A stretch of 64,000 nucleotides of DNA from Chryseobacterium ginsenosidimutans (GCF_024807225.1 NZ_JANUCO010000001.1:1798001-1862000), one strand, 5' to 3'; shown: positions 19,072 through 29,143, numbered from the stretch's first letter. Numbers and translations: made by a program. Notes: generated from the sequence alone by a model not told the origin.

Positions 19072-20169
19072 ATGACAATAAGTAAAGTAATTGCAAAAAT
19101 AGAAGAGCGTATTCCGTTGCAGCAGGCAGAAGATTTTGATAATGTAGGATTGTTGTGCGGAGTTCCTTCGCGAGATGTTTCGGGGATTCTTGTATGTCAC
19201 GATGCTCTGGAAAACGTTGTAGATGAAGCGATTGCTAAAAATTGTAATTTGATCGTATGTTTTCATCCGATTATTTTTTCAGGGTTAAAATCTTTAACAG
19301 GAAAAAATTATGTGGAAAGAGCAGTTTTAAAAGCAATTGAAAATAAAATTGCCATTTACGCGATTCATACCGCTTTTGATAATGACTTTTTTGGAGTAAA
19401 TCAGGGAATTTGTAATCAATTAGGATTAAAAAATTTAAAAATTCTTCAGCCTAAAAAAAATAATTTAAAACAGTTAACGGTTTTTGTACCGAAAGAATAT
19501 TCTGAAAAGGTAAAAGAAGCACTTTTCAATGCAGGAGCAGGAAATATTGGCTTTTACGACGAATGCAGCTTTACCGTTAACGGAAACGGAACTTTCAGAC
19601 CGATTGAAGGTTCAAATCCTTTTTCAGGACAACAACATATCAGAGAAAATGCCGATGAAGATATGATTTCCGTTATTTTTGAAGATTATAAACAGGGACA
19701 AATTGTAAATGCCATGAAAACCGCACATCCTTATGAAGAAGTCGCGCATCAGATTTACAGTCTGGATAATACAAATCATCATACAGGATTGGGAATGTAC
19801 GGCGATTTTGAAGAACCGATGGAGGAAATAGATTTTCTGAAATTTGTGAAAGAAAAATTCAATCTGGAAATGATAAGACATTCTGATTTTAATGGTAAAA
19901 AAATTAAAAGAGTAGGCGTTTTGGGAGGCTCCGGTGCAAGCGGAATACGATCTGCAATCTCCAAAAAATGTGATGCTTACCTTACGGGAGACGTCAAATA
20001 TCACGATTTTTTCTTGGCAGAATCTAAAATGCTGATTTGTGATATAGGGCATTTTGAATCAGAACAATTTGTGACTCAACAATTATTTGAAATTTTGTCA
20101 CAAAAATTTAGTACATTTGCAATCTCAAAATCTATTGAGAAAACAAACCCGGTAAATTATTTCATTTAA
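19072..20169 (+). CDS. Nif3-like dinuclear metal centre protein (YqfO type)
   Basis: Nif3 / GTP cyclohydrolase I type 2 homologue family, a hexameric metal-binding protein of unsettled biochemical role. Family marks: AEDFDNVGL near the start, CFHPIIFSGLK, IYAIHTAFDN, GVLGGSGASG, and the C-terminal HF-ESE region that completes the metal site (CDIGHFESEQF). A CutA/PII-like middle insertion runs about 130-245 (LTVFVPKEYSEKV onward), making the protein 365 residues as in YqfO. A GTG at 19051 in the same frame is possible, but MTISKVIAKIEERIP is the usual start and a TAnnTTTG-like box sits at 19044-19051. The stop is 3 bases before the next gene: an operon. Confidence 0.9.
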   Translation: MTISKVIAKIEERIPLQQAEDFDNVGLLCGVPSRDVSGILVCHDALENVVDEAIAKNCNLIVCFHPIIFSGLKSLTGKNYVERAVLKAIENKIAIYAIHTAFDNDFFGVNQGICNQLGLKNLKILQPKKNNLKQLTVFVPKEYSEKVKEALFNAGAGNIGFYDECSFTVNGNGTFRPIEGSNPFSGQQHIRENADEDMISVIFEDYKQGQIVNAMKTAHPYEEVAHQIYSLDNTNHHTGLGMYGDFEEPMEEIDFLKFVKEKFNLEMIRHSDFNGKKIKRVGVLGGSGASGIRSAISKKCDAYLTGDVKYHDFFLAESKMLICDIGHFESEQFVTQQLFEILSQKFSTFAISKSIEKTNPVNYFI

Positions 20170-20172
20170 AAT

Positions 20173-20949
20173 ATGGCAAAAACCAACGATATTTCAGTTG
20201 AAGAGAAGTTAAGAGCTTTATACGATTTGCAGATCATTGATTCTAGATTGGACGAAATCCGAAATACAAGAGGAGAGTTGCCAATCGAAGTAGAGGATCT
20301 TGAGATTGAAATCGAAGGTCTTGAAAAGAGAGCTGAAAAGTTCCATGCAGATATCAAAGATCAGGACGATCAGATTAAAACGAAGCATGAAGTAATCAAC
20401 CATGCAAAAGGTTTAATTGAAAAATACAAATCTCAGCAAGATAGTGTAAGAAACAATAAAGAGTTTGAAGCATTAAGCAAAGAGATTGAATATCAGGAAC
20501 TTGAAATTCAACTTTCTGATAAGAGAATCAAAGAATTCGGTGCTAAAATTGCTCACAAAAATGAGACTTTAGATGAGTTGAACACAAAAATCAGCGATCT
20601 TAAGAACCACCTGAAATTCAAAAAAGAAGAATTAGAAGATCTTGTTTCTGAAACTAAAAAAGAAGAAGAATATTTATTAGAGAAATCTAAAGAATATTCT
20701 GCTAAAATCGACGAAAGATTATTAGGTTCTTACAACAGAATCAGAACAAACTCTCCAAACGGTCTTGCAGTAGTAGGATTGGAAAGAGGAGCTCCAAAAG
20801 GATCTTTCTTCACAATTCCGCCTCAAAAGCAAATGGAAATTGCTCAGAGAAAGAAAATTATTATCGATGAGCATTCAGGGAAAATCCTTGTTGACGACGA
20901 GTTGGTAATGGAAGAAAACGAAAGAATGAATTCTGTGATTAAATTCTAA
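20173..20949 (+). CDS. coiled-coil protein of the C4 zinc-ribbon family, cysteines lost
   Basis: 258 residues. The first about 180 residues are a charged heptad-rich coiled coil (IIDSRLDEIRNTRGELP onward). The C-terminal part (LAVVGLERGAPKGSFFTIPP...EIAQRKKIIIDEHSGKILV) aligns by eye with the C4 zinc ribbon of the zf-RING_7 family, where CGGCxxxLPPQ and CxxCGRIL supply zinc ligands. Here no cysteine is present, so the fold probably holds without zinc. Family members are linked with ribosome or nucleic-acid binding in other phyla; the role here is unknown. It is almost contiguous with the nif3-like gene, a pairing common in bacteria. A strong terminator follows. Confidence 0.85.
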   Translation: MAKTNDISVEEKLRALYDLQIIDSRLDEIRNTRGELPIEVEDLEIEIEGLEKRAEKFHADIKDQDDQIKTKHEVINHAKGLIEKYKSQQDSVRNNKEFEALSKEIEYQELEIQLSDKRIKEFGAKIAHKNETLDELNTKISDLKNHLKFKKEELEDLVSETKKEEEYLLEKSKEYSAKIDERLLGSYNRIRTNSPNGLAVVGLERGAPKGSFFTIPPQKQMEIAQRKKIIIDEHSGKILVDDELVMEENERMNSVIKF

Positions 20950-20973
20950 TTTAATTACGATTTTAAAATATAA

Positions 20974-21007
20974 AAGCTGTTTCAATTTTGAAGCAGCTTT
21001 TTTTTGT
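20974..21007 (+). terminator. terminator after the coiled-coil gene
   Basis: AAGCTGTTTCAA and TTGAAGCAGCTT pair with one mismatch and are followed by a run of T. Confidence 0.85.
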
Positions 21008-21022
21008 GCTTTATTGAATGGT

Positions 21023-21357
21023 AATTTAAACACAAATAAGCACGAATATTTTCACGAATGGAAACAAATATTTTTTCACAAATTGGATGAATGTTTTTAC
21101 ACAGAAGACATTAATATTTTCGCACAAATAACACAAATTTTGTCACATCAATAGGAGCGGGCTTCAGCCCGTTTAATAATTATAAACAAAGAAAAAGGCT
21201 TTAGCCAAAACATAAAATAACCATCCACTTGAATCTCAGCAATGCAAAATTCCAATAGATTCTTCACTTCATTTCGTTTCATTCTGAATGACAAAAACGA
21301 CGTTTTACAATTTGTGTTATTTGTGAAAAAATATTCGTGCACATTTGTGTTTAAATT
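21023..21357. repeat. palindromic intergenic repeat, copy A (long form)
   Basis: The ends are a perfect 15-bp inverted repeat, AATTTAAACACAAAT (21023-21037) and its complement (21343-21357); the match continues imperfectly through GCACGAATATTTTCAC for about 36 bases. Inside are the hairpin GCGGGCTTCAGCCCG (21157-21171) and GGCTTTAGCC (21190-21210 region). A segment at about 21260-21300 reads TTCATTTCGTTTCATTCTGA then ATGACA, a different repeat sequence. No protein is coded. Related copies: 27749, 29998 and 53685. Confidence 0.8.
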
Positions 21358-21369
21358 AATTTTAAAAAC

Positions 21370-21396
21370 AAAAAAACCGCTTCAACAGAAGCGGTT
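21370..21396 (-). terminator. terminator after the acyl-CoA ligase gene
   Basis: AACCGCTTC and GAAGCGGTT form a stem with an AACA loop; on the minus strand a run of seven T follows. Confidence 0.85.
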
Positions 21397-21401
21397 ATAT
21401 T

Positions 21402-23181
21402 TTATTCATGATGCTCATACATCGTATTGTAGAGATCGATAAACTTCTCTTTAATGGCTTTTCTTTTAAGCTTTAAAGTTGGGGTTAACAATCCTGCATC
21501 GATGCTCCAGACTTCCGGTGTCAATTCAATTTTCTTGATTTGTTCCCAGTTTCCAAGATGTTCGTTGATGTCATCAATTTCTTTTTTAATTCTGTCTTTT
21601 AATTCTGCGCTTTTTGCAATTTCCTGTGGAGTTGAACCGATATTTAAATTGTTTCTCATTGCCCAGCTTTTTGCAAACTCAAAATCCGGTTGTACCAATG
21701 CAGTCGGCATTTTTTCGCCGTCACCTACAACCATAATCTGCTCGATAAATTTTGAAGCTTTTGCTAAATTTTCAATCGTTTGAGGCGCAATATATTTTCC
21801 TCCGGAAGTTTTGAACATTTCTTTTTTACGATCTGTGATTTGCAAAAATCCATCCGTATCAATATGTCCGATGTCTCCGGTTTCTGAAATATCCGTCGTT
21901 GGTAAAAGCTTCTTTTGTCATTTCGTCATTTTTGAAATAACCTTTGAAAATAGAAGGTCCTTTTACCGTAATTTCGCCATCTTCCTGAATTTTCACCTGT
22001 AAATTGTCTAGCGGTAAACCAACGGTTCCGATTTTCATCTTCCCAAAAGCATTCACAGAAATTACCGGTGAAGTTTCCGTTAATCCGTAACCTTCTAAAA
22101 CTGGAATTCCCGCGTTTTGGAACATTAAATTTAATCTTGTAGACAAAGCAGCAGAACCCGAAACTAAAGTGATAATTTCGCCTCCTAAGCCTTCTCTCCA
22201 CTTTTTAAATACCAATTTATCGGCAATAATTTCCTTTAATCCAGAAGGTTTTGAAACGGTTTTCTTTTTAGAAATTAAATCTAATGCCCAAAAGAATATT
22301 TTTTGTTTTAAACCCCCTGCAGATGAACCTGTAGCATAAATTTTATCATACACTTTTTCAACCAGTCGAGGGACAACGCTCATGTAATGTGGCTTCACTT
22401 CTTTTACGTTTTCACCCATTTTATCAATGCTTTCCGCGAAATAGATCGAAAAACCATTATATTGGAAAAGGTAAAAAAGCATTCTTTCAAAAATATGACA
22501 GATAGGAAGGAAGCTCAGTACTCTTGTATCTTTATAATCAAGGCTTTTCTTCCTCGGAATTCTTGGAATTGAGCCCAGAATATTAGAGACAATATTATGA
22601 TGCGTCAACATTACCCCTTTTGGTTTTCCGGTGGTTCCGGAGGTGTAAATAATCGTTGCTAAATCTTCAGAATTAATGGCGTTCGAAAGATCTTCCACTT
22701 CAATTTGGGTAGAATCGTCTTCTCCAAGATCAAGAATTTCTTTCCAGTTGGGAGCGCCGCTGATATTGTCGAAAGTAAAAATTCCCTGTAATGAAGGGAT
22801 ATTATGTTTTACTTTTACCACTTTATTCAAAAGATCTTTATCGGAGACAAAACAGTATTTAATTTCGGCATTCGTGAAGATAAATTCGTAGTCTTCGGGA
22901 GAAATATTGGGATAAACAGGTACCGAAACCACACCGATCTGGGAAAGACCAAGATCCATAATTGCCCATTCTGTACGGGAATTGGTAGTAATCAAAGCAA
23001 TTTTATCACCCGGCTTTATTCCAAGTTTTAAAAGACCTCTTGAAATCTTATTGGCTTCATTGATAAACTCTTGCGTTGAAGTTTTTTTCCATTCACCATG
23101 GTATTTTGTCACAAACATATCCGATTTGGGATATGTTTCTAAAGCGTGGTGAGGTATATCAAATAATCTTTTGATTGTCAT
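21402..23181 (-). pseudogene. long-chain fatty acid-CoA ligase (AMP-forming), apparent frameshift
   Basis: Converts a long-chain fatty acid, ATP and CoA to acyl-CoA. The N-terminal 440 residues contain the AMP-binding motif IIYTSGTTGKPKG and LEGYGLTETSPV. Near DGYF the frame shifts: TTT at 21881-21883 (AAA on the coding strand) holds one base too many. With AGAACC in place of AGAAACC the text reads GYFRTGDIGHIDTDG, the expected motif, and joins the second piece from 21845 (QITDRKKEMFKTSGGKY) to the end. The restored length is 592 residues, normal for this family. A sequencing error is likely because the same error type recurs in three other genes. It is divergent from an acyl-CoA dehydrogenase, fitting fatty-acid oxidation. 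Confidence 0.88.
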
Positions 23182-23425
23182 GATTTTTATAGTAATTGTT
23201 AAAGGAATTTAAATATAAGCATTTTTTTTAATTATGGAAATTAGAAGTGATTAATTAGAAATTAATAAAATGTGTGCCATAATATATTTAATAATTCAAA
23301 GTTATTTTATATATAATGAATATTTAAAAATTGGGTTAATTGCTTGATTTACTCCTAATTGATGAATCTATTTTCAGATATGCTCAAAAAGTGTAAATTA
23401 GCGACCATCTAATTATTCAATTTTT

Positions 23426-24566
23426 ATGGACTTTAATTTATCAGAAGAACAGCTGATGATTCAGCAGGCAGCAAGGGATTTTGCACAAAACGAGCTATTA
23501 CCGGAGGTTATCGAAAGAGACCGCGACCAGAAATTCCCTACTGAGCAAGTAAAGAAAATGGGAGAAATGGGACTTTTGGGAATGATGGTAGACCCGAAAT
23601 ACGGTGGTGCAGGAATGGATAGTATTTCTTACGTCTTGGCAATGGAAGAGATTGCAAAGGTTGATGCTTCTGCCGCTGTTGTTATGTCTGTAAATAATTC
23701 ATTGGTATGTGCAGGACTTGAAAAATTCGCTTCCGAAGAGCAAAAAGTGAAATATCTTACACCTCTTGCAAGCGGACAGGTAATCGGAGCTTTTGCTTTG
23801 TCTGAGCCTGAAGCAGGTTTCTGATGCCACTTCTCAGAAAACGACAGCAGAAGATAAGGGAGACTATTATCTTTTAAACGGTATCAAAAACTGGATCACA
23901 AACGGGGGTACTGCATCTTACTACATCGTAATTGCACAAACCGATCCTGAGAAAAAGCATAAAGGAATCAACGCATTTATCGTTGAAAGAGGTTGGGAAG
24001 GTTTTGAAATCGGACCAAAAGAAGACAAATTGGGAATCAGAGGAAGTGATACGCATTCTTTGATGTTCAATAACGTAAAAGTACCGAAAGAAAACAGAAT
24101 CGGTGAAGACGGTTTCGGATTCAATTTTGCGATGGCAGTATTAAACGGAGGGAGAATCGGTATCGCTTCTCAGGCATTGGGTATTGCTTCAGGAGCTTAC
24201 GAATTGGCTTTGAAATATGCTAAAACAAGAAAAGCTTTCAAAACAGAAATTATTCATCACCAAGCGATCGCTTTCAAATTGGCAGATATGGCAACTCAGA
24301 TCACGGCTGCAAGAATGCTTTGTTATAAAGCGGCTGTTGAAAAAGATGCCGGAAAAGATATTTCTGAAATCGGAGCTATGGCAAAATTATATTCTTCGCA
24401 AGTTGCAATGGATACTACCATTGAAGCAGTACAAATCCACGGTGGATACGGATATGTGAAAGAATATCATGTAGAAAGAATGATGAGAGATGCAAAAATC
24501 ACTCAGATCTATGAAGGAACTTCTGAAATTCAGAGGATCGTAATCTCAAGAAGCATTGCAAAGTAA
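23426..24566 (+). pseudogene. acyl-CoA dehydrogenase, apparent frameshift
   Basis: FAD enzyme that oxidises acyl-CoA to trans-2-enoyl-CoA, the first step of beta-oxidation. The first frame runs to 23824 and ends SEPEAGF; removing one T from TTT at 23818-23820 gives SEPEAGSDATSQ and joins the second frame, which runs to 24566. The restored protein has 379 residues, exactly the usual size. Visible marks: the flavin-binding GAFALSEPEAGSD, ITNG, and QIYEGTSEIQR with the usual catalytic glutamate near the C-terminus. Chain-length preference cannot be told. Divergent from the fatty acid-CoA ligase gene, so the two may share control. Confidence 0.9.
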
Positions 24567-24589
24567 TTGCTTAATTATAATGAAATAGT

Positions 24590-24617
24590 AAAAGGCTTCC
24601 AATTTGGGAGCCTTTTT
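24590..24617 (+). terminator. terminator after the acyl-CoA dehydrogenase gene
   Basis: AAAAGGCTTCC and GGGAGCCTTTTT pair around AATTT, with a U-rich end. Confidence 0.8.
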
Positions 24618-24771
24618 ACTTTCACACGAACCACAAAATATTAATAATATGTTTGTCTTACTTTTTAGATTGAATTTTTTAGTAAGAGTTAAATCTTCAT
24701 TTAATAATTAAGTAAATTTATAAATAAGAATTTTTTGGAAAACAGAAATTAGATTAAAATAATATTAAAAT

Positions 24772-24797
24772 AAAAAATCCATCACTTGGATGGATTT
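24772..24797 (-). terminator. terminator after the DUF4349 lipoprotein gene
   Basis: AATCCATC and GATGGATT pair around ACTTG; the minus-strand transcript ends in a T run. Confidence 0.75.
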
Positions 24798-24803
24798 GAA
24801 AAT

Positions 24804-25727
24804 TTAGTTAGAATCGTTGTTTGTTGTATTTTTACCTCTTCTTTTATAAAAGTAATACCCAACACCAAGAATTAGAAATAATGGCCACAGCGGAAGGATA
24901 AACAGTAAAATAGAGGTGATAACTTCCCAACCTGAAGAAATTGCGGCGAAAGATTTGTCACCAAAGGTTTTTGGTTCGTTATTTTCCGAATAACCGTCTG
25001 CTTTTCCGTACAATGTAATGTCGACTTCACACATGGTGTTTTGCATAATATCCTGCCCGGAAAGCTCAATACTTTTATTTTCCACTTTTCCAAGATTGTA
25101 GCTTAGATCTTCCATCAAATAATCAAATTTTTGAATCGGAACTCTTACTTTTAAATACGCTATTTTCTTTTCGTCGTTATTTAACGAAATATTTTCACTT
25201 CTGATAAAACCGTCATATTTCGAAACTTCTTGTTTTACAATTTCTTTTGCGGTTTCGGCATCATCAACGGTTAGTTCTAGAATTCCGGTTTTTACTAATT
25301 TATTTTTCGGAACATTCAGTTCGTAATTTTCTTTCTTTGGCTTGTCTTTATAAACGATTTTTGTTTCCTTAATGACTTTTGGAGCCGGAACATTCACCAC
25401 TATTTTTTCTTCTCTTTTAGCCGAATCTTTTTTCGTTTCAAGCTTAACCGATGATATTTTTTCAGATAAAGAATCGACGATTTTTGAAGTATTTGCGATT
25501 TTATCTTTTACGTCATTTCCTGTCTTTTCAAATTCTTTAATTTTTACATTGGCAGAATCAAGAGCTGCACTTGCTTTATCATTTACGTCATTTATTTTTT
25601 CAGAGGCAACGGAAACTGCGCTGTCTGCTGCATTTGCAGCGTTTTCCAATTTAGATCCTGCAGCTTCTCCTTTTTTACACATGATGAACGTGCTTGATAC
25701 AGCAACGAGTAAGATGAACTTTTTCAT
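24804..25727 (-). CDS. DUF4349 lipoprotein
   Basis: 307 residues. The N-terminus MKKFILLVAVSSTFIMCKKG has a lipobox-like end with C17, so it is probably lipid-anchored. A helical, heptad-like segment follows (about 25-110, ANAADSAVSVASEKIND onward). The DUF4349 domain spans about 140-245 (LVKTGILELTVDDAETA, YDGFIRSENISL, LKVRVPIQKFD). A membrane segment at about 270-292 (ILLFILPLWPLFLILGVGYYF) is followed by YKRRGK. DUF4349 proteins often sit in envelopes of Bacteroidetes and Firmicutes; no reaction is known to me. The gene is single and has its own terminator. Confidence 0.85.
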   Translation of the reverse strand: MKKFILLVAVSSTFIMCKKGEAAGSKLENAANAADSAVSVASEKINDVNDKASAALDSANVKIKEFEKTGNDVKDKIANTSKIVDSLSEKISSVKLETKKDSAKREEKIVVNVPAPKVIKETKIVYKDKPKKENYELNVPKNKLVKTGILELTVDDAETAKEIVKQEVSKYDGFIRSENISLNNDEKKIAYLKVRVPIQKFDYLMEDLSYNLGKVENKSIELSGQDIMQNTMCEVDITLYGKADGYSENNEPKTFGDKSFAAISSGWEVITSILLFILPLWPLFLILGVGYYFYKRRGKNTTNNDSN

Positions 25728-26020
25728 AATATTAATTTTTTTCGTTGAAGTAAAATTAGGAGTGAAATTTTTGTAACGATTGTAAATGGATAATTTATTA
25801 GATGTAAATTATTAAGATGTTGTTTTTTAATGTTTTGTAAAATGGATTTGGAGTGTTTTACAAAGAATTTTCAGAATGATAAAATATATTAAATGTTTAT
25901 TTGAATCTAACTTCTTTATTATTTTAAATCTTTTTTGTTGGAAAATCGCAAAGACGTAAAGTATTCTATTAATTTAATTGCGCCTTTTGCGATTTTCCAA
26001 CGATTAAATTCAAAACAAAC
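25728..26020. repeat. gene-free spacer with a 16-bp inverted repeat
   Basis: GTTGGAAAATCGCAAA (25937-25952) and its exact complement TTTGCGATTTTCCAAC (25986-26001) could form a hairpin with a 33-base loop. The arms start with GCAAAGACG-type sequence common in dispersed repeats of related genomes (recollection, not checked). The rest, 25728-25936, is AT-rich with no ORF. Confidence 0.6.
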
Positions 26021-26052
26021 AAAAAAAATCCGCAGAAAAACTCCCACGGATT
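26021..26052 (-). terminator. probable terminator after prfC
   Basis: AATCCGCAG and CTCCCACGGATT pair imperfectly (AATCCG/CGGATT) around AAAAA; on the minus strand a run of eight T follows. Confidence 0.6.
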
Positions 26053-26085
26053 AATATATTTAAAGCTAATTATTTCTAAATCTAA

Positions 26086-27682
26086 TTAAGCATTCTGAAA
26101 TTCACTAATAAAATGCAGTTTCACATTCGGGAATTTCTCCTGTGTCATGTGAATTGTAAATGATGAATCTGCCAAGAAAACCAATTGATTGTATTTGTCT
26201 CTTGCCAAAAATCTCTGCTTTAATCTTGCAAATTCTTTGTATTCATCAGACTTTTCATCGGCTTCAACCCAACAAGCTTTGTGCATGGAAAGTGGTTCGT
26301 ATGTACATTTTGCACCATATTCATGCTCCAGACGATATTGGATAACTTCATATTGAAGCGCACCAACAGTTTCCGATGATTTTTCTGTTGTTCATTTCAA
26401 GCGTAAATAACTGAGCAACACCTTCATCCATCAACTGATCGATTCCTTTTGCCAATTGTTTTGCCTTTAACGGATCGTTATTGTTAATATATCTGAAATG
26501 TTCCGGAGAGAAGCTAGGAACGCCTTTAAAGCTTAGTTTTTCACCGCCAGTTAATGTATCACCAATTCTGAAACTTCCCGTGTCATGAAGACCTACAATA
26601 TCTCCCGGAAAACTTTCGTCCACCACTTCTTTTTTATCTGCGAAAAATGCGTTTGGAGAAGAGAATTTCATTTTCTTACCTTCTCTTACCAACAGATAAT
26701 TTTCGTTTCTTTTGAAAACTCCTGAAACAATTTTCACGAAAGCCAAACGGTCTCTGTGTTTCGGATCCATATTCGCGTGGATTTTGAAAACAAATCCTGT
26801 AAAAGTAGTTTCTTCAGGCTTTACCAAACGGGTATCGCTTTCTTTTGGCTGCGGCATTGGAGCAATATCGATGAAGGCATTCAGTAATTCACGAACTCCA
26901 AAATTATTTAAAGCTGAACCAAAGAAAACAGGCTGTAAATCACCTTTCATATAATCTTCACGATTAAATTCAGGATAAACCGATTGAACGAGATCAAGCT
27001 CTTCTCTTAAGTTTTTTGCAGCTTTTTCACCGATAACTTCATCGATGGAAGGATCATTAATATCATCAAACTTAATCGCTTCACCTACTTTCTGCTTTTT
27101 CTCTTCTAAAAATAACTGAATATTGTCTTCCCAGATATTGTAAATTCCCTGAAAATCTGCTCCCATACCGATTGGCAAAGAAAGCGGACAAACCGTTAAT
27201 CCTAATTTCTGCTCAACTTCATCCAATAGATCGAAAGCATCTTTACCTTCACGGTCAAGCTTATTAATGAAAACCAACATCGGGATGTTTCTCATTCTAC
27301 AAACCTGTACCAATTTTTCAGTCTGTTCCTCGACCCCTTTTGCAACATCGATGACAACGATTACAGAGTCAACTGCCGTTAAAGTTCTGTACGTATCTTC
27401 TGCAAAATCTTTGTGACCCGGAGTATCCAGAATATTGATTTTGTGGTCTCTGTATTCAAAAGCCAACACGGAAGTCGCCACAGAGATCCCTCTCTGACGT
27501 TCAATTTCCATGAAATCGGAGGTTGCTCCTTTTTTTATTTTATTAGATTTTACCGCACCCGCTTCCTGAATTGCCCCTCCGAAAAGTAGCAACTTCTCAG
27601 TAAGAGTGGTTTTTCCGGCATCGGGGTGAGAGATAATTCCGAAGGTTTTTCTTTTCTCTATTTCTTTGATTAAGTCTGACAT
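26086..27682 (-). pseudogene. prfC: peptide chain release factor 3, apparent frameshift
   Basis: RF3, the GTPase that recycles RF1 and RF2 from terminating ribosomes. GTP-binding motifs: SHPDAGKTTLTE (P-loop), DTPGHKDF, NKLDREG. The frame from 27682 reaches NNRKIIG and then breaks. Removing one base at TTT 26370-26372 (GGAAACTG to GGAACTG on the coding strand) gives IIGTVGALQYEVIQY and joins the second piece, which ends KLHFISEFQNA. The restored protein has 531 residues, the normal RF3 length. RF3 is dispensable in some bacteria, so a true null is possible, but the shared error signature makes a sequencing error more likely. Confidence 0.9.
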
Positions 27683-27748
27683 ATCGTATATTGAAGTTGC
27701 AAAAATCGTGAATTTTGTCGAATCCTGAAAATTTGATTTTTAAAGTTT

Positions 27749-27830
27749 TATTTAAACACAAATAACACTAATTATTAACACAATTAAATTTGTGGAAATT
27801 TGTGAAAACATTTGTGTGATTAGTGTTTTA
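27749..27830. repeat. palindromic intergenic repeat, copy B (short form)
   Basis: Begins TTTAAACACAAATAACACTAAT (27751) and ends with the near complement ATTAGTGTTTTATTTTAAA (27818-27836), with further TTTGTGAAA/ TTTGTGG pairs inside. It overlaps the stop codon of the MFS gene on the minus strand and lies between two minus-strand genes, prfC and MFS. Confidence 0.7.
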
Positions 27831-29012
27831 TTTTAAACTTGATTTTCGTTTTAGCAAAAAAGCCAATCCCAGTCCCACAAAAACCAGTGCCGCACTGAAA
27901 GGGAAAATATATTTCATTCCGCAAATATCGGCTACAGCGCCAATTAATGGTCCTGCAACACCAAGAGAAAGATCGATGAAAAGTCCATAACCTGCCAATG
28001 CAGAACCCTGACTGGAAGGGGAAACACTTTTAATGGCAACCACTCCCAATGCAGGAAAAATTAATGAAAATCCTAAACCGGTAACTCCCGCGCCAAGAAG
28101 TGCCATTTGTGAAGTGGTAGCAAAAGCAATAATTAAAAGTCCGATGGTTTCTACCAAAAGACAGGCAATCGCTACTTTTATTCCGCCATAATTATTGATG
28201 ACATTACTGAAAACCAATCTTCCGGCAACAAATAATCCTCCGAAAACACTTAAACATAACGCGCCATTATTCCAGTGAAAATAATTATAATACAAAGTAA
28301 TAAAGGTGGAAATACAGGCAAAACCAAGTCCTCCCAAAGCAAGACAAATTCCGAAAGGAGCAACTTTTCCCAAGACTTTCCAGAAAGACTGAGAATCTTG
28401 AGGATTGGTATTGGTTTTATTTTCTTTGGTTTTAGCATAAAGAAATCCCAAAATTCCCAAAATGATGGAAAGAATTCCAATGCCATACAAACTGAATTTT
28501 TGTTCGATGATAATTCCCAGAGAAGCTCCGATTGCTAATGCTCCGTAACAGGCTACACCATTATAAGAAATGATTTTTGCAGTATGTTTTTCACCAAGAG
28601 CCATAATCGCCCAGTTGATAGGACTTGCGCCGATCATTCCCTCTGCACAACCTGTGAGTAAACGTGTAACCACAAGAAATGAAAGACTGAGAAATGGGGA
28701 GAATTTAAAATAATAAGCGATAATTAAAAAAATACCTGTCAAAGAAAAGCTTATCATACTGAATAAAACAGCGGGTTTCGGACCTTTTCCATCAATTATT
28801 TTTCCGGAATATGCCCTCAGAAAAAATGTGGAAACATATTGTAAGCTGATTACCAATCCGGCAACCACCAACCCAAAACCTAAACTTTTATTGATAAAAA
28901 TCGGAAGAACAGACAGAGACAATCCTATGATGAAATATCCTACGAAAGTAAAAGATACATAACTAATCAAGGATAAATTCACATTCTCTGACCGATTTAC
29001 TAAACTATCCAT
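27828..29012 (-). CDS. MFS transporter
   Basis: 394-residue major facilitator protein with about 12 hydrophobic segments. A basic loop between segments 2 and 3 carries the RAYSGKIIDGKGPK version of the MFS signature, and RLLTGCAEGMIGA lies in segment 4. It resembles the YhhS-type drug or arabinose-efflux group; substrate unknown. Its start overlaps the open frame of the divergent CPBP gene by one base, but the real CPBP start is 158 bases away. A TATCTTTG -7 box lies at 29032-29039 on the minus strand. The stop codon is embedded in the edge of a palindromic repeat. Confidence 0.85.
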   Translation of the reverse strand: MDSLVNRSENVNLSLISYVSFTFVGYFIIGLSLSVLPIFINKSLGFGLVVAGLVISLQYVSTFFLRAYSGKIIDGKGPKPAVLFSMISFSLTGIFLIIAYYFKFSPFLSLSFLVVTRLLTGCAEGMIGASPINWAIMALGEKHTAKIISYNGVACYGALAIGASLGIIIEQKFSLYGIGILSIILGILGFLYAKTKENKTNTNPQDSQSFWKVLGKVAPFGICLALGGLGFACISTFITLYYNYFHWNNGALCLSVFGGLFVAGRLVFSNVINNYGGIKVAIACLLVETIGLLIIAFATTSQMALLGAGVTGLGFSLIFPALGVVAIKSVSPSSQGSALAGYGLFIDLSLGVAGPLIGAVADICGMKYIFPFSAALVFVGLGLAFLLKRKSSLK

Positions 29013-29031
29013 GTTGAAAAAAATTAAGCTG

Positions 29032-29039
29032 CAAAGATA
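29032..29039 (-). promoter_or_regulatory. -7 box of the MFS gene
   Basis: The minus strand reads TATCTTTG, 19 bases before the ATG. No exact TTG is present at the usual -33 spacing. Confidence 0.5.
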
Positions 29040-29135
29040 CTCCAGAAAAATATCTTATCAGAATAATCCGGCTACTAAAAAGGTAATATTTATCATTCAA
29101 AATACCAATAATCATGTATCGTTCCATAAAATCAG

Positions 29136-29143
29136 TATCTTTG
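29136..29143 (+). promoter_or_regulatory. -7 box of the CPBP protease gene
   Basis: TATCTTTG lies 26 bases before the ATG at 29170. It also argues against a start further upstream in the same frame. Confidence 0.5.

Noticed and set aside
21881..26372. Programmed frameshifting as an explanation of the broken genes
   Set aside because: No slippery heptamer or stimulatory structure is seen, the genes are unrelated, and prfC (unlike prfB) is not known for it; a base-call error explains all four.
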